A stretch of 64,000 bases of DNA from Candidatus Woesearchaeota archaeon (GCA_018675335.1 JABGYH010000003.1:1-64000), one strand, 5' to 3'; numbered from the stretch's first letter, positions 18,291 to 27,889 are shown. Program-made: numbers and translations. Notes: a model not told the origin generated them from the letters alone.

Positions 18291-19238
18291 ATGCAAAAAA
18301 AACAAGTTTATTTAGTAAAAAAAGGATGCCCAATTTGCAGAGGAGATTTGAAAGGAAATGATCTTGTAAACTACTTCTGTAAATCTTGCAACATACTATT
18401 CACTCGAAAAGATATTAGACCTTGGGATATTCGAAAAAGAGAAATTGAAGAAGCCGATTCTGAAAATTGTGAAAAAACTGAAACTAAAAAATCAAAATAT
18501 TCTGATTTAGGAAAAGTAATTCCAACACCAATTAATCCTGAAGAAATAAATTCAGAGATTGATTCTGAGGATAATTATGTTGAAGAAACCGTTGAAGTTA
18601 AACCAGCAGAATCACAATCCGAAGTTGATGATTCTTTAGCGAAACCTGTTGAAAAAATAGTAGACGACCCTGCAGAAATTTTAGAAGATGCAAATAAATC
18701 AGAACAAGAAGAATCACAAGAATTAATACAACCCGACTCAACAGAAGATACTGATGAAATAATGGACATACTAACTGGCAAAACCACAGAAGAAGACGGA
18801 ATGCAAAAACCTGACGCTCCAATTGATGCTGAGTTTAGTGAAATTGAAGATACTACAACTGATGAAGATTTTGAAGAAACTGAAACTGCAGTTATTGAAC
18901 AAGTAACTGAAGAACCAAAAGCTATTGAACAAGTAACTGAAGAACCAGAAGCTATTGAACAAGTTATCAAAGAACCTGAACCAGAAGTAATCAAACCAGT
19001 AACCAAAAAAGTAATCAGATCAAAAAAAGATGAATATTCCCTCGAAGCAAAAGAAAAAATTATTGCAAGTAAAGAAGCAAATAAAATACACTCAGGAACA
19101 TGTCATTTTGTTGCAAAAATTCAACCAGAAAACAGACTATACTTCCCAACAATAAAAGAAGGCGAGTCCAAAGGATACAAATTATGTGTGTGTTTACGAA
19201 GACTTAAATTCATACAAAGACATAATAAAAAAGAATAA
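18291..19238 (+). CDS. Zinc-ribbon protein with acidic linker and Ada-like metal-binding C-terminus
   Basis: About 315 residues. An N-terminal zinc ribbon (CPIC ... CKSC) is followed by some 200 acidic residues of low complexity, with a tandem repeat of AIEQVTEEPE-type units near 18895-18965. The C-terminal 60 residues include HSGTCHFVAKIQPENRLYF and GYKLCVCLRR, resembling the metal-binding domain of Ada-type proteins (Cys, Cys, Cys-x-Cys). The start at ATG 18291 gives a clean gap after the glycosyltransferase stop. An ATG at 18246 would overlap that gene by 35 bases. The architecture suggests two small binding heads joined by a flexible acidic tether. The function is unknown, though DNA association is plausible. 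Confidence 0.7.
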   Translation: MQKKQVYLVKKGCPICRGDLKGNDLVNYFCKSCNILFTRKDIRPWDIRKREIEEADSENCEKTETKKSKYSDLGKVIPTPINPEEINSEIDSEDNYVEETVEVKPAESQSEVDDSLAKPVEKIVDDPAEILEDANKSEQEESQELIQPDSTEDTDEIMDILTGKTTEEDGMQKPDAPIDAEFSEIEDTTTDEDFEETETAVIEQVTEEPKAIEQVTEEPEAIEQVIKEPEPEVIKPVTKKVIRSKKDEYSLEAKEKIIASKEANKIHSGTCHFVAKIQPENRLYFPTIKEGESKGYKLCVCLRRLKFIQRHNKKE

Positions 19239-19244
19239 AAAAAA

Positions 19245-20309
19245 TTAACCAATTTTTTCTAATAATAATTGTAATGCAAAGTGATAATTAGCCAAAGCCC
19301 GCACAGATGTTGTTTCTTGATTTGTATGATAATTAGTTGAAGGTAATTGAACCATCGTACCATTATACTTGCCACCAGTTTCTGCAACTAAATGTCCTAG
19401 TTCAGTTTTTCCCAAAGACTTTGGTTTTTTTGAATGAGAACTTGCGTTAGCCGCAGCAATTATTTCATCTTTCATTTCGTACCCAATACGTTCGGAATCA
19501 CAAGAATCCCTTAATGCACTAACTAGCCCAGCATTAAATTCAGCAAATGCATCACGATTTCTTAATGCAATAACTCCCCTATCAATAGCATCCAAGTTAG
19601 GGTAAGGAGTTGTGTCTAGAACAATTAAGTTATCAGTTTGAATTCCTGCGGAATCTAAATATGATTTAGTATATCTCCAACTTAAACCAATCTCTTCATC
19701 AGCAGTAAACAAAACTCTACCATCAAAACCCTCATCAATTAATTGCATGGCAACTGCAACACAAATAGCATTATCAATTTGACCTGAAATGTAACCCCCA
19801 TCAACAGTTAACCCATTCGAATATCCAATAGCAATTCCAGGACGTAGTTGACCCTCAAATTCAGGAATTTGAAATGTTAATTTTCTTGATTAATAATCTA
19901 AATCAAATCCTGTAACCATTCCAGTTCCAAAATTATCTTCAGTTTTAGGATCATACGCAACAACAGTCTGACCTACAAATCGTTCTCCAGATTTTTGAAA
20001 AATAGCCTCACTAGTCTTTTGTGCCTTTACAGGATTTTGATGAAAATTAGCATACTCAAATTCTCCCCTTTCATTAACAACAATACCTAATCTGTCAACA
20101 TGAACTGATAAAATTATATCAGAAGGATTTTTGGGCGCTAGCACTAACAACTTATTACCTAAATCCCCTTCAAGCCAAATATTCCTATGTCTATATTGAG
20201 TAATTAAACTTTGAGCATGAAGATGATCTAAAAATCTTTGTTCATGTCCAACAACCGCTGGAACTGCTAAATAGTCTCTCGTTTTTTCAATTATTTTTTC
20301 TACAGACAT
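19245..20309 (-). pseudogene. M42-like metallopeptidase interrupted by in-frame TAA
   Basis: Two reading segments (19890-20309 and 19245-19889) lie in the same frame, split only by TAA at 19892-19890 (codon 140). Read through, the gene is 354 codons, the usual size for the M42 aminopeptidase family. It keeps the metal-ligand pattern: SVHVDRLG, GQIDNAICVAV, FTADEEIGLS, VLDTTPYP and a C-terminal NYHTNQE. The distal part is well conserved with no further lesion, so the stop is recent, a sequencing error, or read through. TAA is not used for selenocysteine or pyrrolysine. An internal ATG at 19748 could start a C-terminal fragment, but that fragment would lack two metal ligands. Downstream gene 18291-19238 is convergent. 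Confidence 0.8.
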
Positions 20310-20433
20310 AAACGTCTTTGATAACTTGATCAGTTATAAAAATTATCATTATAGCAAATATATAATTGCAGCAATAGAATATAGATCATTAATTTTAGTT
20401 ATGATTATTAAATAAAAAAAAAAAGAAAAAAAT

Positions 20434-20461
20434 AAAAGAAAAGGAGGTAAGCCTTTCTTTT
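20434..20461 (-). terminator. Hairpin plus T-tract terminator of the lipoprotein gene
   Basis: On the minus strand, after the lipoprotein stop, AAAAGAAAGG pairs with CCTTTTCTTTT (one bulge; plus-strand arms 20434-20444 and 20452-20461). Long T-runs follow down to about 20413. Confidence 0.5.
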
Positions 20462-20501
20462 AAAAGATTTAAAAAAAACTATAAAAAATTTTTAAAAAAA
20501 T

Positions 20502-21386
20502 TTAAAACTCTACTTCTAATTCGGGAGCTCTATTCATATCTTCTACTGTTACCATTACTGTTTTAGTTACAACATGATTTCCATCATTAGCGGTAATTAC
20601 AACTTCGTATTCACCCTCTTCATCATAACCAATGTCTTTTGTATTTGTAGTCATCCAACCACTATAAGCAACTGTTACATAATCTCCGTCAGGATCAGAT
20701 ACAACTGGCTTAAGAGTAATTGTTTCTCCTTCATTAAGTGTGATTTCAGTAAGAACATCAATCATCGGTGCTTTATTACTACTTAAAACAACAACCATAA
20801 TTTCTTGAGTAGTTGTAGCTTTTCCGTCAGTAACACTAACATCAACTTCGTATTCTCCTTGATCACCCTCTTTCGTTTGCCACTCTCCATCTTCGTCAAG
20901 TGGGTTACCGAATGTGTATTCAAGTTCGTCACCATCTGGGTCATTAGCTCTAACATTTAATTTAACTAATTCTCCTTCAGTAACAGTTAAAGTTGCTTTA
21001 TCACTTCCAACATTAGCAGGAACCCAAACAGGTGCTGACGTCGTTTCTGAAACTGGGCTAACTTCAACCACAGGTTCTGATTCAACTTCAACTGGTTCAA
21101 CTACTACAGGAGTAGGTTCAATAACAACTTCAACAGGAGCTTCTTGTGCAGGCTCCATAATTAATTTTTTCTTTTCAGTAGCAGGTTCTACAACAACTTC
21201 TACATCAGCTTCCACTGGCATAGGTTGTTCTACAGGTTCAGCTGTAGGTTCCGCTGTTGGTACAGGCATTGGACCAGGTTCTTGACCAGCCTCTGGAGCT
21301 TGATAAGGAACTTGATATCCAGTACATCCAACTAGAAACAACAAAATTACCGCAATTACTGAAACAACTATGAGATTTCGCCTCAT
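20502..21386 (-). CDS. Surface lipoprotein with two cadherin/PKD-like domains
   Basis: 294 residues with a signal segment and a lipobox LVGC (Cys21), predicting a lipid-anchored exterior protein. Residues about 25-125 are a Pro/Glu/Val-rich stalk made of degenerate PVEVEPTAEP-type units. Two Ig-like beta domains follow, each with a calcium-binding-type DPDGD motif (NDPDGDELEY and SDPDGDYVTV), as in cadherin-like and PKD-type repeats. GAGGTG (minus strand, 21392-21397) precedes the ATG at 21386-21384. Adhesion or cell-wall interaction is the likely role. The stalk and domain arrangement are typical of archaeal and bacterial surface adhesins. Confidence 0.8.
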   Translation of the reverse strand: MRRNLIVVSVIAVILLFLVGCTGYQVPYQAPEAGQEPGPMPVPTAEPTAEPVEQPMPVEADVEVVVEPATEKKKLIMEPAQEAPVEVVIEPTPVVVEPVEVESEPVVEVSPVSETTSAPVWVPANVGSDKATLTVTEGELVKLNVRANDPDGDELEYTFGNPLDEDGEWQTKEGDQGEYEVDVSVTDGKATTTQEIMVVVLSSNKAPMIDVLTEITLNEGETITLKPVVSDPDGDYVTVAYSGWMTTNTKDIGYDEEGEYEVVITANDGNHVVTKTVMVTVEDMNRAPELEVEF

Positions 21387-21657
21387 TTTATCACCTCGTA
21401 TTTATTAAATACTCACCTCTAAGTATTTTCATACTGTTTTTGCTATTGAAGAATAATACCATACTATATAAATTTTATGATAGTGAAAACTGCTCTAATA
21501 TACCTATCAAACAGAGACTATCCTCGAGGAGAACTATTCGTCTTAAACTTGTGACACTGAAAATAAAAATCATTTAAAAACTCTTTTTAAAGTTTAAAAA
21601 TGAATTAAATTAAAGAAAAATTAATTAAAAATTATTAAAAATTCCCAAAACAAAAAC
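21387..21657. other. Divergent promoter region
   Basis: No ORF of note. It separates the lipoprotein gene (minus) from rad50 (plus). The rad50 side ends in an AT-rich run leading to TATAAATA at 21658-21665. A locally GC-richer patch around 21525-21540 (CCTCGAGGAGAAC) contains a CCTCGAGG palindrome; no known site is recognised. Confidence 0.4.
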
Positions 21658-21687
21658 TATAAATAACTCAATTCATTGAAAAAATCA

Positions 21688-24180
21688 ATGATTCTTAAAT
21701 GGATACAACTTCAAAACATAAGAAGTTTTACTGAAGCAAAAATAGAATTCGAAAAAGGAAGCACACTACTAAGCGGAGACATAGGTTCTGGGAAATCATC
21801 AATATTAAGTGCGCTTGAGTTCGGATTATTTGGTGCCATGCGAGGACTCTTAAGTTCAAATGCACTATTAAGAAAGGGAACAAATGCAGGACATGTAGAA
21901 TTATGTTTTTTATTAGATAAAAAAGAGATCATAATAAAACGCAGATTAAAAAAACAAAATAACAGCGTAGTACAAGATACAGGCTACTTAATTATAGATG
22001 GAGTCAAAACTGAAGGAACTACAACTGAACTGCGAGCAAGAGTTTTGGAATTATTAGGATACCCTCATGAACTTCTAACAAAAAGTAAAGGTCTAATCTT
22101 TAGATATACAGTATACACACCTCAAGATCAAATGAAACAAATAGTTTTAGAAGATAAAGAACTAAGGCTTAATACATTAAGACTTGTTTTTGGAATTGAT
22201 AAATACAAAAAAATAAGAGAAAATGTACAAATAATTATTAAAAATACAAAAGATAAGAAAAAAGAACTTGTAGGCCAAATATATGATTTGGAAGAGAAAA
22301 AGAAAAAACTCGAAGAATCTGCAGGATTTATTTCAGAACTCATTGAACAAGAAAATAAAATTCGACCAATACTCATTTCAGTTAAAGAAGAACTCATACA
22401 AAAAAGAAATCTAATGAAAGGCTTGGATGATAAAATCAAGCTTAGCCAAGATATCAAACAAAAAATAGAAATTTTAACTAGTGTAGTTGATGAAAAAAAT
22501 AATCAAATAGAAAAAGAAGAAAAAGAAATAGAACAACTCAAAACCGAAATAACAACAATAAAAATAAAACTTGCAGAACTCGAAGAAAATTTAAGTGTTG
22601 AAACCATAGAAACTATATCTTCTGACATAACATCAATAGAACAAAAAATACTTACTAATGAAAATCTGGAAAAAACATTACTTAGAGAAAATGCATTAAT
22701 TAAAGAGCGAGAAAAACAAATAGACATGAGAATTCTAAATTTAAAAGAAGAAAAAATCAAAAAACAAGAAAAAGAACAAATAATGATTTCTAAAAAAAAT
22801 GAATACTCAGAACTCATCGAGCGAGTAAAAGACAAACAACTAATCCACGATACAATACACAAAATAGATTTTGACATATTAGAACTAAGTAAAAAAATCA
22901 ATGGATTTGAAATTATGAATATGCAAAGTCAAAAACTAAAAGAAAAAATATCACAAATTGATTCTTGCCCCACCTGCGAACAAACCGTAAGTAATGAACA
23001 CAAACAAAAAATAAATGAACGAGAAAATTCTAAAATCGCCGAGTGTATTGGAGAAATAAAACAACTTGAAACTCAAAAAACAGAGATTATGAACCTGGTT
23101 GATTGCCAACGCAAAAAACTCGAAGAAGTACGAGCAATTGAAATAAAAATTTCTGAGATTAGTGGTGAAATAAAAAATGAATCCGAACTCAAAATCGAAA
23201 TTAACAATCTAATAATATTACTTGAAGAAACTGAAACTCAACGAAAAGAAATACTAACAAAAATCAGTGAACTTGACGCCTCAAAAATTGAAGAGATTCG
23301 AAAAGAAATAATTAATCACAAAGAAAAAATAAAAATATTAAATGAAACAAAAATCAAACTCACAGAAATAGAAACTGTTAGTCAAAGAAAAACCGAAAAA
23401 ATACGAAGACTCGGAGAACACATTACTTTTTTAGAAGAAACACAAGAAAAAGTTTTAGGGTTAAATAAAAAATTAGAAGAATTACAACAAAAATACAAAA
23501 GCTTTGATGGACTACAACAAGAATACTCCCTTAAAAAAATAGACTTTGAAAGACTACTTGAAGAAGAGAAAAAAATCGAAGTAAAAAAACAAGGAATAGA
23601 AAAAGAAAAAGAAAGTTGGGAGCGAACACAAACAGAACTCAAAACCGAAGTCATAACAAAAGAAGAATCAAAACGACGAATAACAAAATGCGAAAATGAA
23701 ATAAGATGGCTTGATGAAATGTTTATCAAACTTATGGAGACCATGGAAAAACAAGTTATGATGAAAGTATATCACGAATTTAAAGAATTATTTACAACCT
23801 GGTTTGATCTACTAATAGAAGATGAAACAATTACAGCATCACTTGATGATGAATTTAGTCCAAACATATTACAAAATGGTCACGAACTAGAACTAGATTA
23901 TTTAAGCGGAGGAGAAAAAACTTCCGTTGCGCTCGCGTATCGACTTGCACTAAACAAAGTGATCAATGATGTAGTAAGTAATATAAAAACAAAAGACTTA
24001 CTAGTTTTAGATGAGCCAACAGATGGATTTTCAACAGAACAACTCGATCGCGTTCGAGACGTATTAGACCAATTAAATACGGAACAAGTAATAATTGTAT
24101 CACACGAATCAAAAATAGAAAGTTTTGTTAACAAAGTAATTCGAATTGAAAAAAATGAACATGTGAGTCGAATAGTATGA
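21688..24180 (+). CDS. rad50: DNA double-strand break repair ATPase Rad50
   Basis: 830 residues from the ATG at 21688. A TTG 12 bases upstream is also in frame, but TATAAATA (21658-21665) lies 22-30 bases before the ATG, supporting a leaderless start there. The N-terminal ATPase lobe has Walker A GDIGSGKSS (30-38). Two long coiled-coil arms flank a zinc hook CPTC (C427, C430). The C-terminal lobe has signature LSGGEKTS, Walker B LLVLDEPTDGFS (D775-E776) and the H-loop IIVSHES. Rad50 dimerises through the hook and works with Mre11 in end processing. No mre11 is adjacent, unlike the common archaeal arrangement. The stop overlaps the next start by ATGA. Confidence 0.93.
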   Translation: MILKWIQLQNIRSFTEAKIEFEKGSTLLSGDIGSGKSSILSALEFGLFGAMRGLLSSNALLRKGTNAGHVELCFLLDKKEIIIKRRLKKQNNSVVQDTGYLIIDGVKTEGTTTELRARVLELLGYPHELLTKSKGLIFRYTVYTPQDQMKQIVLEDKELRLNTLRLVFGIDKYKKIRENVQIIIKNTKDKKKELVGQIYDLEEKKKKLEESAGFISELIEQENKIRPILISVKEELIQKRNLMKGLDDKIKLSQDIKQKIEILTSVVDEKNNQIEKEEKEIEQLKTEITTIKIKLAELEENLSVETIETISSDITSIEQKILTNENLEKTLLRENALIKEREKQIDMRILNLKEEKIKKQEKEQIMISKKNEYSELIERVKDKQLIHDTIHKIDFDILELSKKINGFEIMNMQSQKLKEKISQIDSCPTCEQTVSNEHKQKINERENSKIAECIGEIKQLETQKTEIMNLVDCQRKKLEEVRAIEIKISEISGEIKNESELKIEINNLIILLEETETQRKEILTKISELDASKIEEIRKEIINHKEKIKILNETKIKLTEIETVSQRKTEKIRRLGEHITFLEETQEKVLGLNKKLEELQQKYKSFDGLQQEYSLKKIDFERLLEEEKKIEVKKQGIEKEKESWERTQTELKTEVITKEESKRRITKCENEIRWLDEMFIKLMETMEKQVMMKVYHEFKELFTTWFDLLIEDETITASLDDEFSPNILQNGHELELDYLSGGEKTSVALAYRLALNKVINDVVSNIKTKDLLVLDEPTDGFSTEQLDRVRDVLDQLNTEQVIIVSHESKIESFVNKVIRIEKNEHVSRIV

Positions 24181-24977
24181 AAGAAGAAATAAAAAAATTA
24201 TGCGCGCGCATTGAAAAAGAACAAAACGTAAAAATATTATTTGCAATAGAAAACGGAAGTCGAGTTTGGGGAATGAGTAGCAAAGATAGCGATTATGATG
24301 TTCGATTCGTATTTGTTCGACCCGTTGATGAATATGTACAAATTAATAAGCCAGGAGATGTAATTCAAGCAGCGTTTGATTCAAAGTTTGAAAAATGTCC
24401 AGTTGAAGGATCTTTAATTGACATGAGCGGATTTGATATATTCAAATACACAAAAATGCTAAGTTCGTCAAACCCCACCACAATTGAATGGTTAATGAGC
24501 GATATTGTTTATTATGGGTCACAAAATGAGAGGTTTAAGGAGTTTGCTAAAAATTGCTTTAGTAAAAAATCACTTTATTTTCATTACAAATCACTTTGTA
24601 AAAATAATTATATCAAATATTTAAAAACAGGAACTTTTGTAACACACAAAAAATACCTTTATGCATATCGAGGTTTGATCAATGCAAAATGGGTAGTAGT
24701 TCATGAATCAATTCCACCAATAAAGTTTTTAGATGCATTAGCTGGAATGAAAGAAATAATACCTGATATCGTAATTGAAAAATTAAAAAAAATAATTGAA
24801 CTTAAAAAAGAAGGAAAAGAAAAAGACAAAGTTGCAAATATTAAAGAAATGGACTCCTATATTGAAGAATTCTTAAAAAATGACTCAGAAGCACCAACAG
24901 AGAAAAGTTTTGCAACATTAAATGATTTAAATTCTGAATTAAGAAAAATAGTTATTGGAAAGAGGTGTTGCAAATAA
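24177..24977 (+). CDS. Predicted nucleotidyltransferase (RlaP/YcgL type)
   Basis: 266 residues. The N-terminal segment ENGSRVWGMSSKDSDYDVRFVFV carries the GS...DYD core of the DNA polymerase beta-like nucleotidyltransferase fold (two catalytic Asp in DYD). It is followed by a third carboxylate region near GSLIDMSGFD and a helical C-terminal half. The length and the SDYDVRF context match the COG3541/RlaP group, whose members sometimes accompany RNA-repair ligases. The substrate is unknown. Its ATG overlaps the rad50 stop (ATGA), so translational coupling with rad50 is likely, and it overlaps the racemase start. A link to DNA or RNA end repair is an inference from position only. Confidence 0.8.
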   Translation: MKEEIKKLCARIEKEQNVKILFAIENGSRVWGMSSKDSDYDVRFVFVRPVDEYVQINKPGDVIQAAFDSKFEKCPVEGSLIDMSGFDIFKYTKMLSSSNPTTIEWLMSDIVYYGSQNERFKEFAKNCFSKKSLYFHYKSLCKNNYIKYLKTGTFVTHKKYLYAYRGLINAKWVVVHESIPPIKFLDALAGMKEIIPDIVIEKLKKIIELKKEGKEKDKVANIKEMDSYIEEFLKNDSEAPTEKSFATLNDLNSELRKIVIGKRCCK

Positions 24978-25672
24978 AAACAATAGGACTAATAGGTGGA
25001 ATGAGTTGGGAATCAACTCAAGAATATTATAAATTACTAAATTGCGGAGTAAAAGAAAAATTAGGCGGACTAAATTCTGCAAAAATTATTCTACACTCAT
25101 TAAATTTTGAAGAAATTGCTAAAATGCAATCAGTAGAAGACTGGAAAACACTTGAAAAAACAATGATTAACTCAGCACAAAAATTAGAAAACGCAGGAGC
25201 AGACTTTGTTTTAATTTGCACAAACACCATGCATAAGTTAGCCGACCAAGTAGAAACTGCAATAAAAATACCACTAATACACATTGCGGATGCAACAGCA
25301 GATTCAATCAAAAATAAAAAAATTACCAAAGTAGGATTACTTGGAACAAAATTTACTATGGAACAAGCATTCTACAAAGATCGCTTAAAAGAAAAACATG
25401 GAATTGATGTTGTAATACCAACTGACTCAGACAGACAAATTATTCATGATGTAATATATAATGAATTATGTTTAGGTGAAATACGCGAAGACTCAAAAAA
25501 AGAATATTTAAGAATAATTAACAATTTAGTAAAATTAGGTGCTCAAGGAATAGTTTTAGGGTGCACAGAAATTCCTTCTTTAATTAAACAAGATGATGTG
25601 AATTCTTCAATCATAATATTTGATACAACTCAAATACATGCAAACTACGCATTAAAACAAGCACTTGAGTAA
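24965..25672 (+). CDS. Aspartate/glutamate racemase family protein
   Basis: 235 residues with the two catalytic cysteines of cofactor-independent amino-acid racemases. One is in ICTNTMHKL (first Cys) and the other in VLGCTEIPSL (second Cys). The start IGLIGGMSWEST and the 230-residue length are typical of aspartate racemases. It would interconvert L- and D-aspartate (or a related amino acid) in the cytoplasm. The likely start is GTG 24965 or TTG 24968, preceded by GAGG-like sequence and overlapping the previous stop by 13 bases, so it is the last gene of the rad50 operon. What D-amino acids serve in this cell is unclear. Confidence 0.88.
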   Translation: MLQIKTIGLIGGMSWESTQEYYKLLNCGVKEKLGGLNSAKIILHSLNFEEIAKMQSVEDWKTLEKTMINSAQKLENAGADFVLICTNTMHKLADQVETAIKIPLIHIADATADSIKNKKITKVGLLGTKFTMEQAFYKDRLKEKHGIDVVIPTDSDRQIIHDVIYNELCLGEIREDSKKEYLRIINNLVKLGAQGIVLGCTEIPSLIKQDDVNSSIIIFDTTQIHANYALKQALE

Positions 25673-25781
25673 AATTATTAATAAAATTATTTACAAAACC
25701 TTTATAAATATTAACAACCTTACATTATATACTATATTAAAAAGTATTGGGAGCAATATTTTATAAAAATTGAGGGATAAG

Positions 25782-27263
25782 ATGAAAAGGGGCAAAAAAC
25801 TAATCGGAATTCTCGCATTTTTAATGGCAATAATAATATTATCGGCTATCGGAAGTGCAATAGAAGTAAAAACACCAGCATTCTACATGACTGCAGAACC
25901 AGTTAAGAATACAATTAACAAAGGCGACTTTGCAATATTTAATATTAGCATACAAAACGTACAAGACTTTGATGACACATTTAAAATTCAGCCCCTTGAA
26001 GATTTAAAATGGAGTTTTCAAACAGTCCCACTAACAGATTATTTCTCAGGAAAAAAAGTTTTAGCAGGAGAAACAGAAAATATTTTGATGTATCTAAAAC
26101 CATCACCAAATATTGACAGCGGAACACACGCAATAAAACTCGAAGTAGAAAGTGACCAAGAACAAGTCCTAATGAGCACAGTACTAAGAGTTGGCGTTGG
26201 GATCCCAGTAATAGAAGAAATATCAGTTCCAATCGCAGACATGCAAGCAACATTTAAAGTGCCTGCAAGAATTGATCCAAGAAACCAATACTCAGTAGAA
26301 GTAGTTGTCAAAAATAATAATAAATTAGTTTTACAAAATATAGAGGTTGTGTTAACCGGATATTTAAATGAAAAATCAATTCTTGAATTAGGATCAAACG
26401 AAGAAAAAAAATCCAAGTTCGCACTAACATTTGACAAAGACACAAAACCATTTAGTGACACAATAAACGTACAAGTTATTTACAAAAATAAAACAGTCTT
26501 TACAGATAGTAAAACTTTTGAAGTAATTGGCTATGTTCCACCATTAACAAAAACAATTGATTTAACAAAAACACACGCAAAAACTGTTCGAGACATAACA
26601 CTAACCAATGAAGGAAATGTTGCAAAAGAACAAATTATTCGAATAGAAACAACTTCTCTTGAAAAATTATTTTCAAATACTAATCCAGAAGCAGACGTAC
26701 TAAGTGAAGGCGAAAAACAATACTTCACATGGACAGTCAATCTTGAACCAAAAGAAACAGTTGAATTAAAAATAGTTACAAGCTATCGAATATTATACTG
26801 GCTAGTAATTTTGATAATACTTGCATTATTACTATTTTACGCATTTAGAAGCTCAGTTATAATTAAAAAAAGCATCAAACACTTAAAGCGAGAACACGGA
26901 GCATTAAGTCATGCAAAAATAATTGTACACGTAAAAAATAGAAGCTCAAAACCTCTAAAAAATGTACGAATAATTGAACGAGTACCAAAAATGCTAAAAG
27001 TTCTAAAACCAAGTCACTCCGGAACCATGCACCCAACAAAAACATACCCGCATTCCCGCGAAGGAACAATACTTGAATACAAACTAGAACAAATGGACGC
27101 TTACGAAGAAAGAATCATCAAATACGAAGTAAAATCAACACTACACGTTGTAGGAGATATAACCTTTAAACCAACAATAGTTAAGTTCAAAGCAAGCAAG
27201 AAAATACAAATGAATGCTAAAAGCAATGTGCTTTATGTTGAAGGTCCTGAGAGTAAGAAATAA
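25782..27263 (+). CDS. Membrane-anchored surface protein with NEW3-like beta domains
   Basis: 493 residues from ATG 25782, with GAGGG at 25772-25776 upstream. A signal peptide (ILAFLMAIIILSAIGSA) precedes a beta-rich exterior part of about 315 residues. That part has modules of the INKGDFAIFNISIQN and YSVEVVVKNNNKL type, seen in archaeal NEW3/CARDB-like domains. A membrane helix (about 343-362, YWLVILIILALLLFYAF) comes next. A basic cytoplasmic section then contains another beta domain (IIVHVKNRSSKPLKNVRIIERVP). The domain on each side of the membrane is unusual and suggests a structural or signalling link between envelope and cytoplasm. The gene for a small two-helix protein follows immediately. 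Confidence 0.7.
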   Translation: MKRGKKLIGILAFLMAIIILSAIGSAIEVKTPAFYMTAEPVKNTINKGDFAIFNISIQNVQDFDDTFKIQPLEDLKWSFQTVPLTDYFSGKKVLAGETENILMYLKPSPNIDSGTHAIKLEVESDQEQVLMSTVLRVGVGIPVIEEISVPIADMQATFKVPARIDPRNQYSVEVVVKNNNKLVLQNIEVVLTGYLNEKSILELGSNEEKKSKFALTFDKDTKPFSDTINVQVIYKNKTVFTDSKTFEVIGYVPPLTKTIDLTKTHAKTVRDITLTNEGNVAKEQIIRIETTSLEKLFSNTNPEADVLSEGEKQYFTWTVNLEPKETVELKIVTSYRILYWLVILIILALLLFYAFRSSVIIKKSIKHLKREHGALSHAKIIVHVKNRSSKPLKNVRIIERVPKMLKVLKPSHSGTMHPTKTYPHSREGTILEYKLEQMDAYEERIIKYEVKSTLHVVGDITFKPTIVKFKASKKIQMNAKSNVLYVEGPESKK

Positions 27264-27264
27264 A

Positions 27265-27684
27265 ATGGTAGATCAAAATTTAGTTCAATGGGTTTTAGAA
27301 AAAAGAAAAGAAAAATTCTCAGACGAAAACATTAAATCATACTTAATTAAATATGGCAGAAGTGAAGAATCCATATCAGAAGTATTTAAATTTGTTAATT
27401 CACACAGTGAAGAAGAATTAAAAATGGGTCAACCCCCACCTAGTGAAGGTGCAGTCATAGGAACTTCACATTATGATTACTTTGCAATTGGTGCGTTCTT
27501 ATCAGTATTCTTTTTTCCATTATTAGGATTGCCCTTAGGAATAATTTCTTTACAACACATCAAACACAATAATCAATTAAAAGGAAAAGCATTAGCAATA
27601 ATTGGACTATGTTTTGGAGCACTATCATTACTTATAATAGTATTTTATCTTGCTTTGATAGTTATATCCTTCATGGGCGCATAA
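27265..27684 (+). CDS. Small membrane protein with DUF4190-like helix pair
   Basis: 139 residues from ATG 27265, which directly follows the previous stop. An earlier in-frame ATG at 27214 would overlap that gene by 50 bases. Residues 1-50 are a charged helical segment (VQWVLEKRKEKFSDENIKSY). Residues about 70-135 contain two membrane helices with the intervening LGIISLQHIK...KGKALAIIGL, the pattern of DUF4190 proteins. The function of that family is not known. The tight spacing suggests co-expression with the surface protein upstream. Confidence 0.75.
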   Translation: MVDQNLVQWVLEKRKEKFSDENIKSYLIKYGRSEESISEVFKFVNSHSEEELKMGQPPPSEGAVIGTSHYDYFAIGAFLSVFFFPLLGLPLGIISLQHIKHNNQLKGKALAIIGLCFGALSLLIIVFYLALIVISFMGA

Positions 27685-27772
27685 TGTAAATAAGGGGAGT
27701 TATTTTGTTTTTAAATATTTTAATTTTCTTTTCATAAAATTTAAATAAAACTAATTTATAACTAGGTATGAA

Positions 27773-27889
27773 ATGGACTTTTATACATTAGGTCAAATTT
27801 CCACATTACTGGTTTTCTTAGGTTTTATAATGTGGGCAATAAGTCAATACAAAAAAGTGGAAAAAAATAAGCACAAAAAGAAAAAATGA
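27773..27889 (+). CDS. 38-residue single-helix membrane microprotein
   Basis: An ORF from ATG 27773 to TGA 27889 encoding a short N-terminus (MDFYTLGQIS), one hydrophobic helix (TLLVFLGFIMWAIS) and a Lys-rich tail. The helix plus basic tail resembles small oxidase-subunit-like (CcoQ/FixQ-type) peptides, but no oxidase genes are near, so this is only a shape similarity. Its stop overlaps the start of the next gene (ATGA), which argues that it is translated. TTAAATAAA around 27741-27749 may be the TATA element. Confidence 0.6.
   Translation: MDFYTLGQISTLLVFLGFIMWAISQYKKVEKNKHKKKK

Noticed and set aside
18575-19006. Minus-strand Ser/Val-rich ORF
   Set aside because: It mirrors the acidic Glu/Thr linker of the plus-strand gene and has no motif of its own.
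19748-19892. Frameshift in the M42-like gene
   Set aside because: The two halves are in the same frame; only the TAA at 19890-19892 breaks it. The sequence between translates well.
19890-19892. Recoding as selenocysteine or pyrrolysine
   Set aside because: The codon is TAA, whereas those recodings use TGA and TAG.
27773-27889. Cytochrome oxidase CcoQ subunit
   Set aside because: Only a helix plus Lys tail is shared and no oxidase gene is in the window; listed as a membrane microprotein instead.
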